From contig JUHI01000023.1 in assembly GCA_000799755.1 (NCBI GenBank), positions 46,938-110,937 of the forward strand: DNA of 64,000 nt, read 5' to 3'. Source of the DNA: Martinezella tropici. GTDB lineage: Bacteria > Pseudomonadota > Alphaproteobacteria > Rhizobiales > Rhizobiaceae. Positions 43,423 to 52,460 of the stretch are shown here, one piece after another (positions within the stretch are counted from its first letter, which is position 1; each line of letters opens with the position of its first letter). The position numbers and the translations under genes were made by a program. The notes beneath the pieces are model-generated. The model was not told the origin of the DNA. It saw nothing but the letters and a program-made list of their open reading frames with translations, and made no database searches.

Positions 43423-44307
43423 ATGTCCGGCACCTCTATGACAACTCGCGCCTGGCTCTTGATGCTGCCGCTGCTTGTGGTGATGATCGCGGTCATCGGC
43501 TGGCCTCTCGTCGACACGGTCGGCCTTTCTTTCACCGATGCGAAGCTTGTAGGAACCGGCGGCAATTTCGTCGGCATCGACAACTACGCGAAGATGCTGG
43601 CGAACTCCAATTTCCAGCGCACGCTGATCACCACCGCTTGGTTCGCGATCATCTCCGTCGCCGCCGAAATGGTGATCGGCGTGCTGGCCGCGCTGCTGCT
43701 GAACCAGGATTTCAAGGGCCGGGGCGTGCTGCGCGCACTGATGATCCTGCCCTGGGCGCTACCAACAGTCGTCAACGCGACGCTGTGGCGCCTGATCTAC
43801 AATCCCGAATACGGCGCGTTGAACGCGGCCCTTACCCAACTCGGCCTGCTCGATGCCTACCGCTCCTGGCTCGGCGAACCGGGCACGGCGCTGACGGCGC
43901 TTATCGTTGCCGACTGCTGGAAGAATTTCCCGCTGGTGGCGCTGATTGCGCTCGCTGCCCTGCAGGCCGTGCCGCGAGACATCACCGCCGCCTCGCTGGT
44001 CGATGGCGCCGGACCCTTCAAACGCTTCCGCTTCGTCATCATGCCCTATCTTGTCGGGCCGCTGATGGTGGCGCTGGTGCTGCGCACCATCGAAGCCTTC
44101 AAGGTCTTCGATATCATCTGGGTGATGACGCGCGGCGGCCCGGCAAACAGCACGCGCACGCTGTCGATCCTTGTCTATCAGGAGGCCTTCTCCTTCCAAC
44201 GGGCAGGGTCGGGCGCGTCGCTCGCCCTCATCGTGACACTGCTGGTGACGGTGCTTGCCGCCGCCTATGCCGCCCTTGTCCGCAAAACCGCAGGGAGTGC
44301 CACCTGA
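43423..44307 (+). CDS. sugar ABC transporter permease (MalF type)
   Basis: The 294-residue inner-membrane protein has six hydrophobic helices. Its EAA loop is DITAASLVDGAGPFKRFRFVIMPYLVGPLMV. The start MSGTSMTTRAWLLMLPLLVVMIAV follows GAAGGGG. Its TGA overlaps the ATG of the next permease (TGATG), implying coupled translation. Confidence 0.92.
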   Translation: MSGTSMTTRAWLLMLPLLVVMIAVIGWPLVDTVGLSFTDAKLVGTGGNFVGIDNYAKMLANSNFQRTLITTAWFAIISVAAEMVIGVLAALLLNQDFKGRGVLRALMILPWALPTVVNATLWRLIYNPEYGALNAALTQLGLLDAYRSWLGEPGTALTALIVADCWKNFPLVALIALAALQAVPRDITAASLVDGAGPFKRFRFVIMPYLVGPLMVALVLRTIEAFKVFDIIWVMTRGGPANSTRTLSILVYQEAFSFQRAGSGASLALIVTLLVTVLAAAYAALVRKTAGSAT

Positions 44308-45152
44308 TGGAACGCAAGAGCCCGCTCTTTACCTGCTTCATCTATGTCTGCGCCATCCTGCTCGCCGTCGTCATCCTGGCGCCGATCGCGTGGCTCTTCA
44401 TCATGAGCATTTCGCCGGCTGCCGATCTCGCCGCCAAGCCGCTGCGCTGGTGGCCGCAGACACCAGATTTCTCGCGCTACAGGGTTCTGCTGTCCACGCT
44501 GGAAAACAGCGAGGGCGCCGCCTTCACCTCATCGCTGCGCAACAGCATCGAAGTGGCTGGGATGGCGACCATTGCCGCTATCGCGCTCGCCATTCCCGCC
44601 GGCTGGGCCGTATCGCGGACGCCGTCTGTCGGATGGTCGCTCTCCATGGTCATCGCCACCTACATGCTGCCGCCCGTCGCGCTCGCCGTGCCGCTCTATA
44701 TGGGCCTTGCCTATCTCGGCCTGCTCAACAACGTCTTCGGCCTGGCGCTCGTCTATCTGACAATCCTGGCACCGTTCACGACCTGGCTGATGAAATCCGG
44801 CTTCGATTCCATTCCGAAAGAGATCGAGGCCGCGGCGATGATCGACGGCGCCGGGCTGTTCCAGACCTTGAAGATCATTACGCTGCCGCTGGCCATGCCT
44901 GTCATGGCGACCTCGGCGCTCTTCGCCTTCCTGCTTGCCTGGGATGAATTCTTCTATGCGCTGCTTTTCACCTCGGACCAGCGCGCCAAGACTCTCACCG
45001 TCGCCATCGCGGATCTCGCCGGCGGCCGTGTCTCGGATTACGGACTGATCGCGACTGCCGGCGTGCTGGCCGCCCTGCCCCCGGTGCTGATCGGCCTTGT
45101 CATGCAACGCGCCCTGATCTCGGGCCTGACCAATGGCGGCGTCAAGGGATGA
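44307..45152 (+). CDS. sugar ABC transporter permease (MalG type)
   Basis: The 281-residue partner permease begins with MERKSPLFTCFIYVCAILL and carries the EAA loop IPKEIEAAAMIDGAGLFQTLKIITLPLAMPVM. Frames covering the upstream gene in other phases are shadows. It overlaps the SIS-domain gene by the ATGA at 45149-45152. Confidence 0.92.
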   Translation: MERKSPLFTCFIYVCAILLAVVILAPIAWLFIMSISPAADLAAKPLRWWPQTPDFSRYRVLLSTLENSEGAAFTSSLRNSIEVAGMATIAAIALAIPAGWAVSRTPSVGWSLSMVIATYMLPPVALAVPLYMGLAYLGLLNNVFGLALVYLTILAPFTTWLMKSGFDSIPKEIEAAAMIDGAGLFQTLKIITLPLAMPVMATSALFAFLLAWDEFFYALLFTSDQRAKTLTVAIADLAGGRVSDYGLIATAGVLAALPPVLIGLVMQRALISGLTNGGVKG

Positions 45153-46171
45153 CCATGACCACAGAGAAAACACGCCCCGAAGGCCTTGCCGCCATCGACC
45201 GCGAAATGGCTCGCCAGCATAGCGATGCGCTTGCCTCCTTCGAAGCATCAGCCGATATGGCCACCAAGGCCGCCGCCTCGCTGAAGCGTACCGGCAGGCT
45301 GCTGCTGCTCGGCATGGGCGGCTCGCATGCCGTCAACCGCGCCGTCGAGCCTCTCTATCGCGCAGCCGGCATCGATGCGATCGCATTGCCGCTCTCCGAA
45401 CAGCTCGGCCAGCCGCTGCCGCTGGATGGACGTACGATCTTCATGACCTCGCAATCCGGCGAAAGCGCCGAGGTCGTGCGCTGGTTCAACGAGACGGGCG
45501 GCACTGCCGAGACCTTCGGCCTGACGCTGGAGGGCACTTCCTTCCTCGCGAAGACCGCGCCTTCCCTCGTCGGTGCCGGCGGCACCGAACTTGCCTTTGC
45601 GGCAACCCGCAGCCTCACCGTCAGCTTTGCGCTGCATCTGGCGATCTTCGCAGCCCTCGGGCAAGATCCGACGCGTGCTCTGGCCGTGCTGCAGGCGCCT
45701 GAGGCGCCCGATATCAAGCCGGCGCTCTCGGCTCTCGCCAATGTCGCGACGGTCGTCACTTCGGGCCGCCGCCTGCAGGGTGTCGCCGAGGCGCTCGCGC
45801 TCGGTCTCACCGAACTTTCCCGCCGTCCCTGCTTTTCGCTCGAAGGCGGTCAACTGCGCCACGGCCCGATGGAAATGCTCGGGCCCTCGATCGGCGTCGT
45901 GCTATTCCGTGGCAACGACGCGACGGCGAGCCTGGTAACGGCCATGGCCGTTTCCGCCGTCGAGACGGGTGCGCCCGTCATCGTCTTCGACGGCTCCGAG
46001 CAAGAGCCGGTACCTGGATGCGTCACGCTCCGCTTCAAGCCGGAAACCGGCATTGCCGCCATTTTCCAGATGCTGCCCGTGGCGCAGTTGCTGATGATCG
46101 CCTTTGCCGACGAGCGGGTGGAGAATGCGGGCACGCCGGTGCGCACCACCAAGATCACCCGGAGCGAGTGA
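45149..46171 (+). CDS. SIS-domain sugar-phosphate isomerase/deglycase-like protein
   Basis: The 340-residue protein holds two SIS folds like the isomerase half of GlmS, AgaS and fructoselysine-6-phosphate deglycase FrlB. The first has LLLLGMGGSHAVNRAVEPL, then IFMTSQSGESAEVVRWFNET. The second shows ALALGLTELSRRPCFSLEGGQLRHGPMEMLGPSIGVVLFRG, where the LRHGP element corresponds to the catalytic Glu/His region of these enzymes. Its place next to a PfkB kinase inside a sugar ABC operon suggests that it cleaves or isomerises an aminated sugar phosphate made by the kinase. The substrate is unknown. Confidence 0.87.
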   Translation: MTMTTEKTRPEGLAAIDREMARQHSDALASFEASADMATKAAASLKRTGRLLLLGMGGSHAVNRAVEPLYRAAGIDAIALPLSEQLGQPLPLDGRTIFMTSQSGESAEVVRWFNETGGTAETFGLTLEGTSFLAKTAPSLVGAGGTELAFAATRSLTVSFALHLAIFAALGQDPTRALAVLQAPEAPDIKPALSALANVATVVTSGRRLQGVAEALALGLTELSRRPCFSLEGGQLRHGPMEMLGPSIGVVLFRGNDATASLVTAMAVSAVETGAPVIVFDGSEQEPVPGCVTLRFKPETGIAAIFQMLPVAQLLMIAFADERVENAGTPVRTTKITRSE

Positions 46172-47101
46172 ATGAAGCCGCTTGCAGTCATCGGCAACGT
46201 CAATATCGACCTGATCCTCGGGCCGGCAGCACCATGGCCGAAGGCCGGCACTGAGATCATCGTCGATCACGACGAGCTGCGCGTCGGCGGCCAGGCGGGC
46301 AATAGCGCGCTCGCCTGGGAAGGCCTCGGCGTCGAGTACGAGATTTCGGCCAATGTCGGCAACGACCAGTTCGGGCGTTGGCTCAGTGAAGCCTTCGGCG
46401 CGCGCAGCAGCAAATGGCCCGTACGGCCGGAGGGCACGACGCTCTCGGTCGGCATCACCCATCCCGATGGCGAACGAACCTTCTTCACGACGCGCGGCCA
46501 CCTGCCGCGTTTCAATCTCGACGACGTGCTTACGGTTCTCGACGGTGACAGGCTTGCCGGTGGCTACACGCTCCTTTGCGGCGCCTTCCTGACCGAAGAT
46601 CTCGCCCGCGACTACGACGCCCTGTTCGACTGGGCCGAGAAGCACCGGATCACGGTTGCCCTCGACACCGGCTGGCCCCTCGATGGCTGGACGGACGCGA
46701 ACTGCTACGCTACCCGCGGCTGGCTTTCCCGCTGCGGCGTGGCGCTGATGAACGAGGTCGAAACCACGACGCTTGCCGGCATGGATGATCCGGCCGAGGC
46801 TGCACGCGCGCTCCATGCGCTGATGCCAAAGGGTGCCATCTTCGTCGTCAAACGCGGCCCGGACGGCGCGATTGCCATCGATGCCGACGGCAATCTCGTT
46901 TCGGCCGCGGCGCCGCGTGTCACGGTCGTCGATACGATCGGCGCTGGCGATGTCTTCAATGCCGGCTTCCTGGCCGCCCTTGCCCGCGGCGAGCCGCCTG
47001 TGGCCTGCCTTTCGGCGGGGACCGCGGTCGCCTCCCGCGCCATTTCCACTCTGCCGCGCAGCTACGGCCCGGCCCAAGCATCCGAGGAGGCCGTTCAATG
47101 A
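46172..47101 (+). CDS. PfkB family carbohydrate kinase
   Basis: The 309-residue ribokinase-like enzyme starts directly after the SIS stop codon with no gap. It shows VIGNVNIDLI at the N terminus, the sugar-binding GGQAGNSALAWEGLGV, a VKRGPDGAIAI strand and the C-terminal signature VVDTIGAGDVFNAGFLAAL with the catalytic Asp. It should phosphorylate the imported sugar, or a derivative, with ATP. The kinase-SIS pairing resembles FrlD-FrlB (fructoselysine) and other amino-sugar routes. Confidence 0.9.
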   Translation: MKPLAVIGNVNIDLILGPAAPWPKAGTEIIVDHDELRVGGQAGNSALAWEGLGVEYEISANVGNDQFGRWLSEAFGARSSKWPVRPEGTTLSVGITHPDGERTFFTTRGHLPRFNLDDVLTVLDGDRLAGGYTLLCGAFLTEDLARDYDALFDWAEKHRITVALDTGWPLDGWTDANCYATRGWLSRCGVALMNEVETTTLAGMDDPAEAARALHALMPKGAIFVVKRGPDGAIAIDADGNLVSAAAPRVTVVDTIGAGDVFNAGFLAALARGEPPVACLSAGTAVASRAISTLPRSYGPAQASEEAVQ

Positions 47102-48162
47102 GCGCGCTCGAAATCCAGAACATCCGCAAGAGCTACGGCGAAGTAGAGACGCTGAAAGGCATCGATATTTCCCTTGAAAGCGGCGAATTCCTGGTGCTGC
47201 TCGGCTCCTCGGGCTGCGGCAAGTCCACGCTTCTGAACATCATCGCCGGGCTTGCCGAGGCGACGAGCGGGGATATCCGTATTGGCGATCGCTCCGTGCT
47301 TGGCGTGCATCCGAAGGACCGGGACATCGCCATGGTGTTCCAGTCCTATGCGCTCTATCCAAATCTGTCGGTCCACCGCAACATCGGCTTCGGCCTGGAA
47401 ATGCGCAAGGTGCCCGCCGCCGAGCGCGACAAGGCGGTACGCGAGGCGGCAAAGCTTTTGCAGATCGAGCCGCTGCTGGAACGCAAGCCGAGCCAGCTCT
47501 CCGGCGGCCAGCGTCAGCGCGTGGCGATCGGCCGTGCCCTGGTGCGCAAGCCGGAAGTCTTCCTGTTCGACGAGCCGCTCTCCAACCTCGACGCCAAGCT
47601 GCGCATGGAGATGCGCACCGAGCTGAAGCGCCTGCACCAGATGCTTAAGACCACGGTCGTCTATGTGACGCATGACCAGATCGAAGCGATGACACTCGCA
47701 ACCCGCATCGCCGTGATGCGGGACGGCCGTATCGAGCAGCTCGGCACGCCGGACGAAATCTACAATCATCCGGCAACGCTCTATGTCGCGACCTTCGTCG
47801 GCGCGCCGCCGATGAACCTGCTGAACGCAACCGCCGATCAGGGTTCGCTGCGCATCGATGGAACATCGATCACGCTGCCGATGCCGGCGACGAAAACCGA
47901 GATCAAACAGGGACAGGAGCTGGTTGTCGGCATCCGGCCTGAAACGCTGCGTCTCGATGAAGACGGCAAGCTCGAGGCCGTCTGCGAAGTCGCGGAACTG
48001 ACCGGTCCCGAACTGATCGTGACGGCACAGGCTGGCTCGCAGCGGCTGATGGCCTGCCTGCCGCCGCGCACCGTGATCGCCGAGGGGCAGACCTTGAAGC
48101 TCGGTTTCGACGCCAGTGCGCTGCACCTCTTCGATCGTACTAGCGGCAAGCGCTGCGAATAG
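47098..48162 (+). CDS. sugar ABC transporter ATP-binding protein
   Basis: The 354-residue ATPase begins in the ATGA overlap with the PfkB gene. Walker A is GSSGCGKSTLL, the Q-loop AMVFQSYALYPNLSV, signature LSGGQRQRVAIGRAL, Walker B VFLFDEPLSNLDAKLR, and the switch region VYVTHDQIEAMTLATRI. A C-terminal TOBE-type domain includes LVVGIRPETLRL. It is the last gene of the SBP-permease-permease-SIS-PfkB-ATPase operon. Confidence 0.94.
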   Translation: MSALEIQNIRKSYGEVETLKGIDISLESGEFLVLLGSSGCGKSTLLNIIAGLAEATSGDIRIGDRSVLGVHPKDRDIAMVFQSYALYPNLSVHRNIGFGLEMRKVPAAERDKAVREAAKLLQIEPLLERKPSQLSGGQRQRVAIGRALVRKPEVFLFDEPLSNLDAKLRMEMRTELKRLHQMLKTTVVYVTHDQIEAMTLATRIAVMRDGRIEQLGTPDEIYNHPATLYVATFVGAPPMNLLNATADQGSLRIDGTSITLPMPATKTEIKQGQELVVGIRPETLRLDEDGKLEAVCEVAELTGPELIVTAQAGSQRLMACLPPRTVIAEGQTLKLGFDASALHLFDRTSGKRCE

Positions 48163-48187
48163 GCTTCAGCACGGCCGGAGCACCGGA

Positions 48188-48826
48188 TCAATCGTTGACA
48201 ACACCGGACACGCGGCGCGCGGCGCCGCCAGTCATCCTTCGCTCCAGTATATCGTTCGGCCAGACGGGTGCGCGGGTGATCCGGTAGACGGAGGCCGGCG
48301 GCAGGTTGAAAACGGTCCCGCCTATTCTCTCCGCCTGCAGGCCGAGAAAATTCAGGACATCATCCGGCACGGGGCAGCGCGGCCCGTAGGTGAACTGGTA
48401 GAAACCGCCTTCCGGTACCAGACAGCGAAACGCGCCTTGCATGATCTTCACCACACGCCGCGTCGGCATCGACGGAAGGCCAAGTCCGCTCAGCACCGCG
48501 CCGACGCTCCCTTCGCGCAGCATCGGCACCTCCGGAATATCGGCCGCGCTCATCTGCAACACGCGCGCCTGCGGAAATCGCCGCTTGAGCAGGGCCGCAA
48601 AATCCGGATTGAGCTCGACCAGCGTGATATCGGGCTCCGCGACACCACGGTTGCGCAGGGCGTGGGTGAAGACTCCCGTGCCGGGGCCAAGCTCGATGAC
48701 CGCGCCGGTCGCCGGCGTAATATCTTGCGTCATGATCCTCGCCAGCGCCGCGCCAGAAGGCGTAAGGGCTGCGGTGCGAAGCGGTGCGGTTGCCCAATGG
48801 CGCAGAAAAAGCAGGCTGTCTCTCAT
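48188..48826 (-). CDS. PmtA-like class I methyltransferase
   Basis: The 212-residue protein has the SAM-binding motif VIELGPGTGVFTHAL near residue 45 and ITLVELNPDFAALLKRRFP as the acidic second strand, followed by the VGAVLSGLGLPSMP segment. The length and the region RHWATAPLRTAALTPSG resemble the rhizobial phospholipid N-methyltransferase PmtA, which makes phosphatidylcholine from phosphatidylethanolamine. Whether this is PmtA itself or a paralogue is uncertain. It converges on the ABC operon and is divergent from the first two-component operon. Confidence 0.8.
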   Translation of the reverse strand: MRDSLLFLRHWATAPLRTAALTPSGAALARIMTQDITPATGAVIELGPGTGVFTHALRNRGVAEPDITLVELNPDFAALLKRRFPQARVLQMSAADIPEVPMLREGSVGAVLSGLGLPSMPTRRVVKIMQGAFRCLVPEGGFYQFTYGPRCPVPDDVLNFLGLQAERIGGTVFNLPPASVYRITRAPVWPNDILERRMTGGAARRVSGVVND

Positions 48827-48906
48827 CGTATCGATCTACCCTTTTTGGTTGTTTGTTTCCCGCAAGGGTTTGATCGGATGGCTTGACGTCAGCATTGCCA
48901 GGAAAC

Positions 48907-48926
48907 GTCATGTTGCCGCAATGTGG
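48907..48926 (+). promoter_or_regulatory. response-regulator box A (11-bp direct repeat)
   Basis: GTCATGTTGCC-GCAATGT: two heptamers of the form GYAATGT with an 11-base period, ending 44 bases before the first response-regulator ATG. An 11-bp tandem spacing is typical of OmpR/PhoB-family binding sites. Sister boxes lie at 51084, 52396 and 54575. Confidence 0.65.
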
Positions 48927-48969
48927 CGCGCGCACGAGACAGTCGGCAACGGATGACGGGGAACGAGCG

Positions 48970-49644
48970 ATGCGGCTCCTGGTAATAGAGGACGAGCCGG
49001 AGATGGCGCTGGCCTTGCAGTCGGCTCTGCGACGGCACGACATGATCGCCGATCATGCCGATGGCATGGCGGCGGCCATGGAGATGATCGTGGCGGGCAC
49101 CTACGATGCGATCATCCTCGATCGCGGGCTTCCGGAGGGCGACGGGCTCACGCTCATTCCGCAGATACGCCGGCACAAATCGAGCATACCGGTGATCGTG
49201 CTGACGGCGCGCGGACGGCTTGCCGAGCGTGTCGCCGGCCTGGATGGCGGCGCCGATGATTACCTGGCGAAGCCCTTCGCCTTCGAGGAACTTCTGGCGC
49301 GTCTGCGCGCCGTCATGCGGCGACCCGATCACTTGAGCCCGTTGACCGTACGGCTCGGCCGCATGACGCTCGATCTCGATCACCGCGAAGCGAGGGTGGA
49401 GGGCATGCGTTTCGATCTGCCGCGGCGCGAGCTGTTGGTACTGGAGGCGCTGATGCGCCGCGCCGGCCGGATGGTGCCGCGCGAAATCCTCATGGAAGCG
49501 GTCTTCGCAATGAGCGACGAGGTTCAGTCCAACACACTCGACAGCCATATCTCGAGACTGCGCCGCAAGCTCGCCGAAGCGGATGCCGGCGTCACCATCA
49601 ATGGCGTGCGCGGGGTCGGCTACATGCTGATGGAGCGGGTATGA
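48970..49644 (+). CDS. OmpR/PhoB-type response regulator (system 1)
   Basis: The ATG at 48970 (MRLLVIEDEPEM) gives 224 residues; upstream codons in the same frame run through box A. The receiver has the acidic pair E8/D9, the phosphoacceptor D51 (IILDRGLPEGDG), T79 and K101 (YLAKPF). The winged-helix output domain follows from about residue 125 (LPRRELLVLEALMRRAGRMVPREIL ... NTLDSHISRLRRKL). It overlaps the kinase gene by ATGA. The box at 48907 suggests self-regulation. Confidence 0.94.
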   Translation: MRLLVIEDEPEMALALQSALRRHDMIADHADGMAAAMEMIVAGTYDAIILDRGLPEGDGLTLIPQIRRHKSSIPVIVLTARGRLAERVAGLDGGADDYLAKPFAFEELLARLRAVMRRPDHLSPLTVRLGRMTLDLDHREARVEGMRFDLPRRELLVLEALMRRAGRMVPREILMEAVFAMSDEVQSNTLDSHISRLRRKLAEADAGVTINGVRGVGYMLMERV

Positions 49645-51020
49645 AGGAGCCGGCCGGCCGTTCACTCAAATGGCAGTTGATTCGTCGGCTGCTCGTCCTT
49701 CAGAGCCTGATACTCCTCCTCGTTCTCGGCATCTTGTTTATCAAGGGCGACCTCTTCGCCTTCCGCTCGACGGATCGGACCATCGAAGCGCTGCAGCATG
49801 CCATCCAGCGCGACGCGACCGGCCAATTGCAGCTGCGCGATACGCCGGAGCTGACATCGCTGCGAGCGGCCGAACCAGGCCTCTGGTTCATCATTCGCGA
49901 TATCAAGGGATTGCAGATTTCGGAAGGTCCGGTGCCGGCGATCTTCACCCGTATCAGCGAGACGCTTTTCGGCATCGGGCAGGCCCGCTTCGGCTCGACG
50001 GTCGACGGCCTGGCGATGGATCGGCCGGAAGCGCGCATGCGCACGGTCTATACACCAGCGGGCGAAATGCAGGTCATGACAGGCACCGAAAGCAGGGCGC
50101 CGCCGGCAATCGTCGCGCTGGGATTGCTGCTGGTCTTCCTCAAGGTCGGGCTGCCGATCATGATCGTCATCGCTCTGGGCATTCTGCTCGCAACGCCGCT
50201 GGTGGTGCGCGGCGCGGTCGCCGGCATTGCCAAGGCGGAAAAACAGGCGGCCCTGATCGATATCGGCCAGCGGGGCGTGCGACTGGAAACCGCGGGCACG
50301 CCACCCGAGATCGCCTCGCTCATTCGCGCCGTCAACGAAGCCCTTCGCCGGCTTGACGACGGCTACGAGCGGCATCAGCGTTTCCTGGCGGATGCCGCCC
50401 ATGAACTCAGGACGCCCATCGCCATTCTCGGCACCCGCGTCGCCGCCCTGCCGCATACGCCGGAACGCGTGCAGCTGGTGGCCGACGTCGCGCGGTTGAC
50501 GACGCTGACCGAACAGTTGCTGGATATAGAGCGGCTTCAACGAGACAAGGTCGAGTTCCGCCCGGTCTCGCTGCTGACGCTTGCCCGGCGCGTTGTCAGC
50601 GATATGGCGCCGCTTGCCTTTCCGGCCGGCTACGAGCTCGATCTGACCCATTCCGGTCCCGACATTCCCGTTCAGGGCGATGAAGCGGCGCTGGAGCGCG
50701 CCGTGACGAGCCTCATCCAGAACGCCATCGATCACGGCGGCGGGCGGGGAACGATCGGTGTCCGCATATCACCGGGGCTGGTGGAGATAAGCGACGAGGG
50801 GCCGGGGATACCACCCGAAGAGCGCGAGCGGATCTTCGAGCCATTCTACCGGCTGCGGCCGCGTTCGCGCGGGACAGGCCTCGGCCTGCACCTCGTCCGG
50901 CAGATCGTGGAACTGCATGGCGGTCGCATAACTGCCGATGCCGGCAGCACGGGAGGCGCGCGCCTGACCATAGATCTTCGTACGGATACTTCACTGGCTG
51001 CGGTCGCCAAAGCAGTTTGA
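49641..51020 (+). CDS. sensor histidine kinase (system 1)
   Basis: The 459-residue membrane sensor has helices at about 17-35 and 155-184 bounding a periplasmic domain of about 120 residues. A HAMP-like linker follows, then the dimerisation box DAAHELRTPIA with phosphoaccepting H254, and the ATPase motifs NAIDHGGG (N box), DEGPGIPPEERERIFEPF (G1/F box) and GTGLGLHLV (G2). The N-terminal sensor segment is shared in design with the second kinase at 53132 but clearly diverged. It should phosphorylate the adjacent response regulator. Confidence 0.93.
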   Translation: MKEPAGRSLKWQLIRRLLVLQSLILLLVLGILFIKGDLFAFRSTDRTIEALQHAIQRDATGQLQLRDTPELTSLRAAEPGLWFIIRDIKGLQISEGPVPAIFTRISETLFGIGQARFGSTVDGLAMDRPEARMRTVYTPAGEMQVMTGTESRAPPAIVALGLLLVFLKVGLPIMIVIALGILLATPLVVRGAVAGIAKAEKQAALIDIGQRGVRLETAGTPPEIASLIRAVNEALRRLDDGYERHQRFLADAAHELRTPIAILGTRVAALPHTPERVQLVADVARLTTLTEQLLDIERLQRDKVEFRPVSLLTLARRVVSDMAPLAFPAGYELDLTHSGPDIPVQGDEAALERAVTSLIQNAIDHGGGRGTIGVRISPGLVEISDEGPGIPPEERERIFEPFYRLRPRSRGTGLGLHLVRQIVELHGGRITADAGSTGGARLTIDLRTDTSLAAVAKAV

Positions 51021-51083
51021 CCACGCTGGTCCCCAGCCTTGATGAAGCTCCCGCCTCTGGCGCCTGCAGAAATTTTCGATCCC

Positions 51084-51103
51084 GTAATGTTACCGCAAGG
51101 CAG
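51084..51103 (+). promoter_or_regulatory. response-regulator box B (11-bp direct repeat)
   Basis: GTAATGTTACC-GCAAGGC: the same two-part motif as boxes A, C and D, with a weaker second half. It lies 43 bases before the GTG start of the MFS gene, matching the spacing seen for both response-regulator genes. Confidence 0.55.
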
Positions 51104-51145
51104 AGCGCTGAACCTGACGACACAAACGATCGTCGGGAAAGAACC

Positions 51146-52348
51146 GTGTTTCAACATCTTCAACGCAGCACGCGCTGGCCTTTCGTCGGCCTTCAACTGA
51201 GCAATTTCGCCCTGAACTGCAGCCATGCCTTCGCGACTGTGCTTTATCCCTGGATCATGTACGATCTCACCGGCAGCGTCATTTGCATGGCACTGATGGC
51301 CTTCGTCAACGGTATCGTGATTTTGATCGGCATGATCTTCGGCGGCTACGTGGCCGAGATGCTCGGCACACGCTACACCGCGCTCATCTCCGCGAAGATC
51401 GGGATGCTGACGTCGTTGCTGATTGCGGTGCTTTACATGGCGGATTTCCTGCGCCCGGGCACCTTTCTCCTTCTCGGCTTCATCGGCTCCATCCTCGATG
51501 GGCCGGCGACCGTTGCCACTGAAGCGAAGACCCCGGAAATCGCCCGCCTTTCAAGACTGTCCTCGACCGCGGCCAATTCCATCGATGACGCAATCGACGG
51601 GATTGTGCTGCTGACGGCATCGGCGGCCAGCGCCTTCATCATCGCCGTCATAGGCCCGAAGGACGCGGCCTGGTGGATCGTCGTCGGCAACTTCGCCGCA
51701 ATGATACTCCTGTCTTTCAGCCTGCCGCGGTTTCGTCTGGGTCCGGCGCCGAGACTTGGCGATATCGTCGACGCCGGCGCGCGGCTCCGCGCTGCCGCCG
51801 TGTCGCTGTCATTCACGCTTTGGGCAAGCGCAGCACTCGGTTTCTTCATCGTGCTGCAGGTCTTCCTCGTGCCGGTCGCCTTGCGGCTCGAGGGTGCTTC
51901 GGTGGCGTGGCTCGGGCTCTTCATTGCGGCGTCCGCGACAGGTACCGTCATGATGAACCTGCACCTGGCGTCCCGCCACGCCATGCCAGCGCCGGCGATC
52001 ATCGTTTCCAGAGCCCTTCTTGGCCTGGCGCTCTCGATGTGCATCTTGTGGATGCAGATTTCGCCGCTGACGATGATGATTGCCGGCCTCGTCGCCGGAT
52101 TGGCGAATGGCTGGCTCTCGCCCGCCTTTGTCGCGATCCTGCAGATGAAGGCTCCGCGCGACAGCCGGCCCTTTGTGATGGGTCTTTCCTATTCGGTCGT
52201 ACTGCTGTTTCTGCCGATCGAATATATACTGACGGGCGCCGCGATCGGTCTGACCTCGTTCCGGACGACTTGCATCCTGCTGATCTTCCTGTTGTCGCTG
52301 GCGGCAGCCGTCAGTGCGGCCTGGCTCGAATGCATCCGGACCGACTGA
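51146..52348 (+). CDS. MFS transporter
   Basis: The frame extends to a TTG at 51017 that overlaps the kinase stop, but box B and poor coding character occupy that part. The GTG at 51146 (GGGAAAGAACC upstream) gives 400 residues and places the start at the same distance from the box as in the two regulator genes. The protein has about twelve hydrophobic helices. MFS features include IMYDLTGSVICMALMAFVNGI and GGYVAEMLGTRY between helices 2 and 3. It resembles drug or metabolite exporters of the enterobactin-exporter-like class. It sits between the two two-component systems. Confidence 0.85.
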   Translation: MFQHLQRSTRWPFVGLQLSNFALNCSHAFATVLYPWIMYDLTGSVICMALMAFVNGIVILIGMIFGGYVAEMLGTRYTALISAKIGMLTSLLIAVLYMADFLRPGTFLLLGFIGSILDGPATVATEAKTPEIARLSRLSSTAANSIDDAIDGIVLLTASAASAFIIAVIGPKDAAWWIVVGNFAAMILLSFSLPRFRLGPAPRLGDIVDAGARLRAAAVSLSFTLWASAALGFFIVLQVFLVPVALRLEGASVAWLGLFIAASATGTVMMNLHLASRHAMPAPAIIVSRALLGLALSMCILWMQISPLTMMIAGLVAGLANGWLSPAFVAILQMKAPRDSRPFVMGLSYSVVLLFLPIEYILTGAAIGLTSFRTTCILLIFLLSLAAAVSAAWLECIRTD

Positions 52349-52395
52349 CCGAAAACGCACGAGAGGCCGATGATGCGGCATGCGCCTGATTACGC

Positions 52396-52415
52396 GCAAT
52401 GATGCCGTAATGTTC
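52396..52415 (+). promoter_or_regulatory. response-regulator box C (11-bp direct repeat)
   Basis: GCAATGATGCC-GTAATGT: the best-preserved pair of heptamers, ending 46 bases before the ATG of the second response regulator. Confidence 0.65.
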
Positions 52416-52460
52416 ATCGCTATGTCTGGACAACACTATTTCGCTTCATGGAGGGTGAAA

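Noticed and set aside
51017..51145. TTG start of the MFS gene overlapping the kinase stop
   Set aside because: It would add 43 residues of poor coding character containing box B. The GTG at 51146 has a ribosome site and matches the box-to-start spacing of the sister genes.
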